From: Ctena decussata
Lineage: Eukaryota > Mollusca > Bivalvia > Lucinida > Lucinidae
Length of the DNA stretch: 64,000 bases
Direction of reading: 5' to 3'
Assembly (NCBI GenBank): GCA_963989385.1
Contig: OZ022513.1
Span: 18,397,928-18,461,927, forward strand
In this document: positions 56,141-64,000 of the stretch, piece after piece
How positions within the stretch are numbered: position 1 is the first letter of the stretch
How the letters are laid out: every line of letters starts with the position of its first letter
Notes under the pieces: generated by a model
What the model was told of the DNA's origin: nothing
The model's input: the letters and a program-made list of their open reading frames with translations, nothing else
Databases searched by the model: none
Program-made: the position numbers and the translations under genes

Positions 56141-56948
56141 AAGAAGAGATAAAGTTGAACGTGGAAGAATTGCTCTCCTAAAAATGTACTTATTGCCAGT
56201 ATTTTATGTATATTCCTACATGAACCTGTGTTGCCATGCCGATCGGTTTACAGTGTTACAGTTATTTCGCACCGCTATCTTTCAATCTCCTCCATGACGT
56301 CATCAAAGACGTAACTTTTAATTCAATCATGTTTAAACGCAATTAGAAAACTTTATTGAATTATGAAGTAATGTCAACTAAACTTCTAAGAAATGTCACC
56401 ATGATAATTAGAGAATGTGTACCTTTTCGTTGGAAGGAAAAAGAAACCGCTTTTTTCAAGTAATTAGAATAAAAATTCGGTAATTCTAGAATCGAGCCGA
56501 TAATTTTTCTCACAGAGGAAGCGGTTAAAGAATCTTCGTATAAAATCATTATTTCTTATTTTGTTTGAAAAAAAAAAATCCTTCGTTTTACAAGACATAT
56601 CGTATCATATAACATTAATATATGCAAAATAACTGACATACTCTGAGTACTTGATTTTAAAAAAAGTCCCGGACTTTCTTCCAATGTATCTAAACGACCT
56701 CTATCTGTTGTTCATGTACAGTATTGTGTAATAAATATTGTTTAAACCAATATATCTTAAAAAACACTTTCTCCAAGAGCTGATAGTCGCCTTCTCCCAC
56801 GAGCATATAGATGCTTTCTCCCAGACCGTATAGTTGCCTTCTCCTACGAGCTTATATGCGCTGTCCCCAAGACTTGACAAACGCTTTCTCCTTATAGCTT
56901 ATTGGCCCCCTTCTTCCAAAACTTATAAGAGCATTCTTTCACGAGCCT
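56141..56948. other. AT-rich DNA with CTTTCTCC-repeated phrases
   Basis: 56765-56945 contains a loosely repeated pattern (GCTTTCTCCC, GCCTTCTCCTACGAGCTTATA, CTTTCTCC) of about 30-38 bp, a decayed minisatellite. It drives a spurious 60-codon frame. Confidence 0.5.
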
Positions 56949-57053
56949 ATCTCAAACTGCTGATATCTAAAAGTAAATTTTCTGGAACCAGAAAATTTAC
57001 TTTGAGATATAAGTAGGATGAACTTCGACTTCGAGATATCACGAACTGACTGT
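56949..57053. mobile_element. E-family foldback, copy E3 (right part)
   Basis: Inner hairpin CTGATATCTAAAAGTAAATT / AATTTACTTTGAGATAT around CTGGAACCAG, then TCGACTTCGAGATATCACG and ACTGACTGTTA. The left terminus is missing. Confidence 0.8.
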
Positions 57054-57116
57054 TATAAGCCGTACATTCCGTATATATTAAAATGGGTTTAAGGTAAAAT
57101 TAAAATCTGAAAAAGT

Positions 57117-57300
57117 TCCTTCAAGAGCAGAGAATAGATACAGAAGTAGGAACATGGGCCAGACTACGTAGTTTCGGCTAATAAAGCCTCGTCAGTGACC
57201 CTGACAGTATCTGGAGACGAAACCAGAAAAAAACATACTGTTATTTCTAAATTTTAATCGGGCAGTCGATTCAAAGACTGACTAGTTTCAAAAGGATCCA
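57117..57300. repeat. Dispersed repeat S, copy 2 (inverted)
   Basis: GTTCCTTCAAGAGCAGAG, CATGGGCCAGACTACGTAGT, CCTCGTCAGTGACCCTGAC and GGGCAGTCGATTCAAAGAC are the reverse complement of 48710-48910. Confidence 0.75.
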
Positions 57301-57475
57301 AATAATATAAAAGACGATGATCTAGAATAATAGTCTAAATCGACCTCAAATTTTAGACTTCTGAGAATCTATCCTCTGATCTCAAAGGATGTAAAATTAA
57401 TATAATCTGCACTATGGATGATATACGGGGAGACGTTTTACGGCCGCCACTAAACCGGTACATCTTTATGTATTT

Positions 57476-57711
57476 GAGCCGCGACACGAGAAAACCAACA
57501 ATGTGGTTGTGCGCCCAGCGCAGACTCAGATCAGCCTGGGCATCCGCCCACTATGATCAGAGTCCTCACTGTTCGCATGTGGGTAGCTCAGAGCCTTAGC
57601 TACCAATTAAGCGCTTAGAGGCGATTCTTATCAGAATGGGCGGATGCCCAGACTGATCTGAGTCTGCGCTGGGCGCACAACCACTTTGTTGGTTTTCTCG
57701 TGTCGCGGCTC
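57476..57711. mobile_element. B-family foldback, copy B12
   Basis: Full-length copy with GAGCCGCGACACGAGAAAAC terminus. Flanks are not identical. TTAAAATGGGTTTAAGGTAA occurs 400 bp before it (57078) and again just after (57718), and ACCGGTACATCTTTATGTATTT before it recurs as ACGGGTACATCTTTATGTATTT after it. So it sits in a local duplication. Confidence 0.9.
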
Positions 57712-57852
57712 AATTATATTAAAATGGGTTTAAGGTAAACGGGTACATCTTTATGTATTTTAGCCAATTTTATGAAGGGAAACAACTTCTGCGACTTCTT
57801 GATTGCTTCCCTGTCGGACGAAACCCTCATAAATGGGATTAACTCTTAGATG

Positions 57853-57930
57853 AGTGAGTGAGCGAGCGATTTGGGTTTTACGGCGCATAGGTAACAAGAA
57901 AGCCTATTTCGCGCCGAAAACTCTATAAAA
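57853..57930 (-). mobile_element. SINE end fragment (GAGTGAGTGAG / TTTACGGCG type)
   Basis: GTGAGTGAGCGAGCGATTTG followed by GGTTTTACGGCGCATAGG resembles the reversed 3' end of SINEs widespread in molluscs, which I recall only as a family pattern. No head was found. Confidence 0.4.
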
Positions 57931-58090
57931 TAATACGACTAATGTGCATAAGGTCAGAAATGAAAGTACAGTATTAAATGAAAGAAGTCGGGTATGTGGT
58001 AAAATAAGCCGATCGACGCTTTCCTGAGACTGACAACATAAAAAGAACTCTCGACCAGCGAGAGAAGTTAATTCTTCGAAGAAAGAATTT

Positions 58091-58328
58091 GAGCCGCGAC
58101 ACGAGAAAACCAACAATGTGGTTGTGCGGCCAGCGCAGACTCAGGTCAGCCTGGGCATCCGCCCAGTCTGATCAGAGTCTTCGCTGTCCGCATGAAGGTA
58201 GCTTAGACCCTTAGCTACCTTTTAAGCGCTTAGTGAAGACTCTGATCAGACTGGGCATCTGCCCAGGTTGATCTGAGTCTTCGCTGGGCGCACAACCACT
58301 TTGTTGGTTTTCCGGCGTGACGCGGCTC
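58091..58328. mobile_element. B-family foldback, copy B13
   Basis: Full-length copy. The left flank ATTT and right flank AAAT are complementary rather than identical. A 78-codon minus-strand frame ending in this copy is repeat translation. Confidence 0.92.
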
Positions 58329-58390
58329 AAATGCTGTCGTGAATCATATGAAATCTGACATATACATGTTCTAAGAAGGTTATTAGCAAA

Positions 58391-58545
58391 GGAACCACCA
58401 TGCTGAAAAAATGCATTATTATGGTTTTTGAAGTTTAAGAGTTTCAAATGCTTTCAAAATCTGAGTTTAAAAGTTAGATATGGAACCACCATGCTGAGGA
58501 ATGCTTTTATGGTAAGCGAAATGTAAGAGTTAGAAATGCACTAAA
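58391..58545. repeat. Direct repeat, about 91 bp period
   Basis: GGAACCACCATGCTGA at 58391 and again at 58482, each followed by a GCTTTTATGGT-like or GCATTATTATGGT phrase and AAGTTTAAGAGTT / AAATGTAAGAGTT. A two-copy duplication with diverged arms. Confidence 0.65.
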
Positions 58546-58678
58546 AAATATATTATATGCAAACATCCGAATGAAAAGTTTGCACTCACTTTATTCCATC
58601 AGAAACATGAATTAAGCATAGTTAGCACCATCTATCATTCAATTATACAACATGTTTTATTTCTGTCTTTTTATAATT

Positions 58679-58914
58679 GAGCCGCGACGCGAGAAAACCA
58701 ACAAAGTAGTTGTGCGCCCAGCTCAGACTCAAATCAGCCTGGGCATCCGCCCAGTCTGATCAGAGTCTTTGCTGTTCGCATGAAGATAGCTTAAGCCCTT
58801 AGCTACCCTTTGAGCGCTTAGGGAAGACTCTTATTAGACTGGGCGGAAACCCAGGCTGATTTGAGTCTGCGCTGGGCGCACAACTACGTTGTTTGTTTTC
58901 TCGTGTCGCGGCTC
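58679..58914. mobile_element. B-family foldback, copy B14
   Basis: Full-length copy, GAGCCGCGACGCGAGAAAAC to TCTCGTGTCGCGGCTC, with AATT on both flanks. Confidence 0.92.
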
Positions 58915-59458
58915 AATTTTAACGAGGCTTTCTGACGTCTTAAAGCCTTAGAGTGTAGACCTCTTATTAGATTAGTTTGAGAAATTCAATCGCAAATAAC
59001 TTCCTTGTTTTTTTCGATTTTTTAAATGTTTCTTCTGCAGTCATGATTTCTGGATATGTTTCGATTAAATTTCTTCATTTTCACCCTCGTGTTTCATTTT
59101 AAGGTACAATGGAGCATAACCAAAGTACAGTCAGGGCACGCGTAGTGCACTGTTATAAATTTTCTAGCGATTCTTATAAATGTGATTATTATGTGATTTT
59201 TTTTATTATTAATATTATTTTCATATAATCATGCTACTTGCATGCAACTTTCAAAAACGTCAAAATACAACCATAGTTCCAACCTGAATTTCAATTTACA
59301 GTATTTATTAGATTAAAAGACAGGGGTTGCCTTTCAAAAATTGCCTCAGCTCTCTAAATCAGTCGTGTTATTTGAATGGAATGAATGGATCGATATTCCG
59401 GTGCAATCGATCATTCAAAGGTAATTCCCTCTCCGTTTCCGCTCACGTCACTCAGCGG
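58915..59458. other. AT-rich DNA
   Basis: Nothing was recognised before the tRNA-like sequence at 59459. Confidence 0.5.
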
Positions 59459-59605
59459 CATCCGATAGCTCAGTTGGTGCTCTTAACCGAAAGCCGTACT
59501 GTATTCAGTGTAAGATTGGGGTTTCCCCTTCCAAAACGATTCCAATAATCTAGATCCGTCTTACAAGACGGAACCAGATATTCGTGATTTTTTTTAAAGA
59601 AAAAG
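59459..59605 (+). mobile_element. tRNA-headed SINE fragment
   Basis: CATCCGATAGCTCAGTTGGT is an A-box-like start; the B-box region is eroded (GTAAGATTGGGGTTTCCCC). The body has CCAAAACGATTCCAATAATC and TAGATCCGTCTTACAAGACGG. Related text at 22731-22770 and at the 7974-8059 hairpin. Confidence 0.5.
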
Positions 59606-59707
59606 ACGCAACTTATAAAATAATAAATGTGGTAATACAGTACAGTGCAAAGTTGTTGTTTTACACTGCTCACTGCAGGAATTTGCTGATTTTTGCTTTC
59701 AATATCA

Positions 59708-59936
59708 CAGAGTCAACTCTCGATATCTCAATGTCGAAGTTCATCTCAAACTACTGATATCTCAAAGTAAATTTTCTGATCCCAGAAAATTTACTTTGAG
59801 ATATCAGTAGTTCATATAACAGGAGCTCAAATTTAAAGAAAGAAAGAAAAAAAGTAAGAAAAAGAAAATATGTCCTAACCATATTCTTTTATGTAAGAGG
59901 GTATTTTTCAATGTTTGGGATAACGACAGTCAACTG
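59708..59936. mobile_element. E-family foldback, copy E4
   Basis: AGTCAACTCTCGATATCTCA at the left and AACGACAGTCAACTGG at the right. The inner perfect hairpin is CTGATATCTCAAAGTAAATT / AATTTACTTTGAGATATCAG around TTCTGATCCCAGAA. Confidence 0.85.
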
Positions 59937-60688
59937 GTGTATTAATAAACAAGATGGAACCCACAAAGAGGAAGAAAAATTAACGAAACATTTAAAGATT
60001 GTCTCCCTCGTTTATATCATGTTTTCAGAAACAAATATTTTAACAAAATTTCGTTAGACAATATGTAATAGTCTCATAATTAACTGTACACGTTTTGAGA
60101 AAATGCATGCTTATTCGATAAATGTTGCATGAAAAATAATCTTCAAATTAAAATGCAAATTACCTATTTCCTCACGGCCTGTAAGAATATCGATTTTGAC
60201 CACATGTGTCATGTGATCAGGTAGAGGTATTTTTCTTATTCGTGCACGTGGTTGTGACGTATGAATAAATTAGTTTTGTCCAATAATGCGATTTCAACCG
60301 CGGTCCACTATTGTAAAAAGAATTATCTTATTTTTGTTTAAAGTCACTTTTATCAAATATTATTATCTAAACTCTAATTCAAATGTAAAGTTAGACCATG
60401 TCGGAGGCATTGCATGAAATATTTCATCAAATCATTTTTGTTATTATTATAAAGGGAGTAAATCTATAATAAACAATATCGACCAGCTCCTTTGCCAAAC
60501 CAAATGCATCATACTTCTAATACATAGAACTGACGGCTAAAATGTTGTCATGTTTGGTAGTAATTTAACGCTGATCATATCAGAAATACGTTCAAAATAC
60601 GTATTGTACCATGATTGAATTTCGATGATTGGAAACTTTGCAGATCGACAAAATGAGTAACAAAAATAAAAACAAATTACGAAATATG

Positions 60689-60692
<4 letters not shown>
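59937..60692. other. AT-rich DNA
   Basis: No gene was recognised. Confidence 0.5.

Positions 60693-60726
<34 letters not shown>
60693..60726. repeat. (TA)n microsatellite
   Basis: About 17 uninterrupted TA units immediately before the multi-unit palindrome. Confidence 0.95.
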
Positions 60727-60728
<2 letters not shown>

Positions 60729-60759
60729 CAAACAAATCTCAGATAAAAGTACAAACCCT

Positions 60760-61073
60760 TAATCGATTCCGCTAATTTTCGCTTCCTGCAGAGACTGTAC
60801 AGCATATTTGGCTTCCGCCGAGACTGTCCGCGAACTCTTGTTTCCTGCCGAGACTTCTGTACATGATAAATGGCTTCCTGCAGAGACTGTCCGCGTGATT
60901 CTGCTTCCTGCCGAGAGCCTCGGCAGGAAGCAGAGTCACGCGGACAGTCACGGCAGGAAGCCAATTTTCGAGGACAGTAGTCTCTGCAGGAAGCAAGAGT
61001 TCGCAGACAGTCTCGGCGGAAGCCAAATATGATGTGCAGTCTCTGTAGGAAGCGAAAATTAGCGGAATCGATA
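60760..61073. repeat. 310 bp palindrome made of repeated GCTTCCTGC-GAGACTGT units
   Basis: The outer arms are ATCGATTCCGCTAATTTTCG and the complement CGAAAATTAGCGGAATCGAT. Each arm holds five units (left at about 60781, 60809, 60839, 60870 and 60901), each reading close to GCTTCCTGC-GAGACTGT, so every arm is also a small direct-repeat array. The centre is TGCCGAGAGCCTCGGCA. Arms are diverged by a few bases and small indels. Frames of 74-95 codons on both strands are consequences of the repeats and not genes. Confidence 0.85.
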
Positions 61074-61313
61074 ATACCCTGTGTTCTTGGATTACACTAC
61101 TCTATTGTTATGCAACGATAGCAACTTTTTTATCATTATCATTATTATTCAAAATTTATGCTTTATTGGTAGAAAAGTTGCTAATTCAACTTACTACCAT
61201 TTCTAGTAGCCAGGCTTGTTAAGCCGGGAGAGCTTAAAAATCCCCTAGCTTATTTTCAAGCTTGCAAAGTAATCTCTTCAGTGCAATGTATTTTTCAGTA
61301 TCTAAATCACGCC
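61074..61313. other. AT-rich spacer between two palindromes
   Basis: No feature was recognised except a small GGCTTGTTAAGCC palindrome at 61213. Confidence 0.5.
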
Positions 61314-61475
61314 TACCAATCGCTCTCATGCGAAACCACGGTTCAGAACGCCAATCCATGAGAGGAGTTTCCGGTTTTGCAGGAGGGGAGCCGAAATCGT
61401 AAACAAATTTGACATCGGCACAAGGTTTGAGGTATTTATTTTCTCTGAAAACTATTTATGCAAAATATAAGAATG

Positions 61476-61805
61476 CTATTTTGTCACATATAGATTGTTT
61501 CTTCGGCACGTGAAAGGATAAGGCACATGGTCTTGCATTTTTCCAGATATGCATTTAGAACGGCGGAGCATGTGTTCAAGATCAATCTCGGCGATATATG
61601 CATATAGGGAAAAGTTGCATTCTCTTGCTTGATTTAGAGTCTCTGACCTTGTCAGTCGCAAAGAAGTGAGCAGAACTACTGTATGCGTGAATCCAAATGT
61701 TGGAAGTACACTTTCCGTGATGCACAGTTTAGAATTTAGAAAATATATGCAAAAACTTGGCATCGTCAGCCCGGTTCCGCATGAGATAATAGAAAATATA
61801 AGCAA
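61476..61805 (-). other. Unrecognised frame in left arm of the giant palindrome
   Basis: 109 codons. Shares stretches such as FGFTHTVVL, NQAREC and AEIDLEHMLRR with the frame in the right arm. No known domain and no usual gene context, so I do not call it a gene. Conservation between arms is expected from the palindrome itself. Confidence 0.35.
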
Positions 61806-62150
61806 TTTTTATCAAACACAAAAACAGCTTCTGAACAATAATATTGGATCAAAACTAAGATGAACTCTGTGATAAAACATTTTTTTATACATTGCATATG
61901 ATTTTCTGGCTGTTTTAATCCCCGTTAGTCTGTTTTGAGGCATGCAAAAGGGTTTGAAAGAGGGTTTGCAAAAGGCCTAAAAAGACAAACGGGGAATAAA
62001 AACAGCTTGAAAGTCATCTGCAATGTAAAAAAATAATGATTTATCACAGAGTTCATGTTAGTTTTGATCCAATTATTGTTCAGAAGCTGTTTTTGTGTTT
62101 GATAAAAATTCCTTATATTTTCTATTATCTCATGCGGAACCGAGCTGACG

Positions 62151-62462
62151 ATGCCAAGTTTTTGTGTATACTTTCTAAATTCTATACTGTCTATCTCGGA
62201 AAGCTTACTGCCAACGTTTGGATTCACGCATACAGTAGTTCTGTTCACTTCTTTGCAACTGCCAAGGTCAGAGACTCAAAATCAAGCAAGAGAATGCGAC
62301 TTTTACCTACATGTATATATCGCCGAGATTGACCTTGAACACATGCTCCGCCGTACTAAATACATATCTGGAAAAATGCAAGACCATGGGCCTAATCCTT
62401 TCATGTGTCGAAGAAACAATATATATGTGACAAAAAAGCATTCTTATATTTTGCACAAATGA
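62151..62462 (+). other. Unrecognised frame in right arm of the giant palindrome
   Basis: 103 codons, about 80 percent identical to the mirrored left-arm frame (CRRNNIYVTK versus CRRNNLYVTK). The opposing frames in the other direction are similarly preserved (FRKYTQKLGIVSSVPHEIIE). Neither direction shows a clear excess of silent changes that I could judge by eye. Confidence 0.35.
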
Positions 62463-62601
62463 TTTTCCAGAGAAAATAAATACCTCAAACCTTGTGTCGA
62501 TGTCAAATTTGTTTACGATTTCGGCTCCCCTCCTGCAAAACCGGAAACTCCTCTCATGGATTGGCGTTCTGGACCGTGGTTTCGCATGAGAGCGATTGGT
62601 A

Positions 62602-62845
62602 TGGTTTGTTCGTCGTACGGAGAAATAATCCACGATCTTTAAGAGCTCTAGCCAGTGGATTATCCACCGTATAGGGCGTCCTGCACGATGTTCGAACAGT
62701 GGACACTTCCATGGGGTCATTCGCCAAAGAATCTTTTATTTTCAGCAGAAAAATATTCATGTTTTACATAAAATGAAAGCTACAACTCTGTAGAAAACGT
62801 CCATCTGTAGAAGAATGTTACCATTGTTATGAACAAATACAGCCG
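62602..62845. other. AT-rich DNA with small inverted repeat
   Basis: AATAATCCAC and GTGGATTATC lie about 30 bp apart at 62624-62665. Nothing else was recognised. A minus-strand 137-codon frame (62307-62720) crosses the palindrome end and is not a recognised protein. Confidence 0.45.
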
Positions 62846-63110
62846 GGCCGCGTAGCGCAGTCGGTAGGGCGTCTGACTTATATGCCAATAGTCTTGGCTT
62901 CGGTAACCAGTCCGGCCACTTTCTTTCATTTCTCCTTCCGCTGTTTCAAGAAGGGCAGTTGTCAGTTACTGGTGAAAGTAAGGGCACTTAGTACTGATCA
63001 ACCGCTTAGGAGGTCTAAGCCTGCCTAGGAATAGTGTGGTTAGGTTAACTGACCGTCGTGACATGACCATAGCTGTTTACCGTGGACGTTAAACAATAAC
63101 AAAACAACAA
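62846..63110 (+). mobile_element. SINE-1, copy 3 (plus strand)
   Basis: The head is eroded relative to 16882-16954 (GGGCCGCGTAGCGCAGTCGG; the B-box region reads GGCTTCGGTAACC). The body is well preserved: TTCTCCTTCCGCTGTTTC, CAGTTGTCAGTTACTGG, AACCGCTTAGGAGGTC, GACATGACCATAGCTG and GTGGACGTTAAAC. The tail is AATAACAAAACAACAAC. Confidence 0.8.
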
Positions 63111-64000
63111 CATGAACAAATGCAAATATTCTGAGATTCTAAATTGAGAGACAAAACATAAAGAGGGCATTTGCTAAGTTTAGTGGTACATGTATTTGGA
63201 TGCATATTTGTCCACCAATAAAAACTAGTTCATTTGCTTTCAACCAAATTGAACTACACAAAATAGATAGAACATCTAATTTAAACCTAACGTATATCAT
63301 AAGTTCCCAACAAAAGGGCATTTCTACGGCACACATACTCGTCTTTTAGGGTTTTTTTCTTTTATCATTAGTATTATTTTCATTTATTCAACTAATTTTA
63401 TTTACCTTGTATTTTATTTTTGTTCATCTATGGACTAATTTATTTATCTTTACATTTATATATTTATCTATATTTTGGTAAATCAAGTGTACTGTTTGGA
63501 AATCGTTTAGGTCTAGGAGAGATGTTGTTACCACCCACCATTCGCAAATATAGAATAAAAAAACATCAAATAAATACAGATCATGTACAGATACTACCAC
63601 TAATTATAGTAATCTACCATAAAAAAAGCAATGCAAATCACTTACCTTAAACTTTCTAGAATATGCCTGAATCTACTTTCACGTAAAATTCTTTTGTAGA
63701 AAAAATGTGGTCACTTCCCAAGAGCTGTGTTCACAAGAACCATTTCTAATCCTGTTAAACCATTTAGACTTTTTTTCTTTTTTTTTTTTTTTTTATAAAA
63801 CTCTGCGCACCTTTTTCTGTTCCAAACAATTATAATAAATGCTTAAGAATTGTTAACAACTGTAAAATACGCTTAAGATTTGAATCAGCACATTATTAAA
63901 CCACTTTTAAAAGAATGAAAGGCATTTCCGAGACACAAAAAATGTCCAATACTACTTAGTTAGCTCGTCTGTGGTAGTGCAGTCATTAACTAGAAGACGT
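63111..64000. other. AT-rich DNA, no recognised gene
   Basis: TTTATTTATC-type low complexity around 63370-63470 and a poly-T tract at 63765-63794. Short frames (65 and 76 codons) were not recognised. Confidence 0.5.

Larger units (their letters stand above)
61314..62601. repeat. Giant 1.29 kb palindrome with mirrored open frames
   Basis: The left arm begins TACCAATCGCTCTCATGCG and the right arm ends CGCATGAGAGCGATTGGTA. The match continues through GTTTCCGGTTTTGCAGGAGG / CCTCCTGCAAAACCGGAAAC, and down to CCCCGTTAGTC / GACAAACGGGG around the centre near 61957. Arms are about 620 bp and, by reading, roughly 85-90 percent identical. They carry homologous frames on opposite strands: 61476-61805 (minus, 109 codons) and 62151-62462 (plus, 103 codons). 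The other direction also gives paired frames: 61666-61863 (plus) and 61925-62248 (minus). The terminal base pairs are TA, so a TA target is possible. None of the frames has a domain I recognise. It may be one foldback element or a head-to-head duplication of a shorter element. Confidence 0.9.

Noticed and set aside
60677..61032. Frames with repeated AETV/ESRG-type residues as a repeat protein
   Set aside because: The repetition is the DNA motif array read in several frames and both strands.
62307..62720. 137-codon minus-strand frame as gene
   Set aside because: It starts outside and runs into the arm of the giant palindrome; its mirror part in the left arm is not open over the same length.

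Overview
The window looks like gene-poor, AT-rich metazoan nuclear DNA, most probably from a bivalve mollusc (perhaps a heterodont clam). That placement is inferred from the kinds of repeats present: tRNA-headed SINEs ending in CGTTAAAC plus (ATCA)n-like tails, degenerate C-termini of non-LTR retrotransposon ORF2, and very many foldback (MITE-like) DNA elements. I found no convincing host protein-coding gene, no rRNA, no CRISPR and no bacterial-style operon. Nearly all short open frames are chance frames or frames inside repeats. The window could be intergenic or intronic; this cannot be told from sequence alone.

Layout. 1-4.2 kb: unique-looking AT-rich DNA with foldback elements (A1, K, J) and a D-family fragment. 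4.4-5.4 kb: a tandem array of about 180 bp units. 5.6-15 kb: two B-family foldbacks back to back, a SINE, several other palindromes, two direct duplications, and an ancient segmental duplication at 12.06-13.5 kb into one copy of which a B element inserted. 15-24 kb: several tRNA-like SINE heads, one full SINE with an ATCA tail, two more B elements. 25-31.4 kb: two A-family foldbacks, a repeat present in three copies, a convergent SINE pair, a 26 bp minisatellite, and a C-family foldback interrupted by a 5'-truncated non-LTR retrotransposon. 33-36 kb: D-family elements, two of them arranged as a giant inverted repeat. 38-48 kb: four retrotransposon 3' ends, including the longest open frame of the window (437 codons, partial reverse transcriptase, 46.6-47.9 kb), interspersed with B elements. 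48-60 kb: E, F, B, A and D foldbacks. 60.7-62.6 kb: two exceptional palindromes in tandem, one of about 310 bp built from a repeated motif and one of about 1.29 kb with mirrored open frames in its arms. 62.8-63.1 kb: a second ATCA-type SINE.

How it works together. There is no pathway here. The biology is transposition: retrotransposons (non-LTR) presumably supply the machinery that moves the SINEs, while unseen transposases presumably moved the many short foldback elements. Nested insertions and target duplications allow a partial order of events to be read. The dense hairpins are candidates for small-RNA production or cruciform-related instability, which is inference only. Family letters (A-F, J-L, N, P, R, S) are mine.
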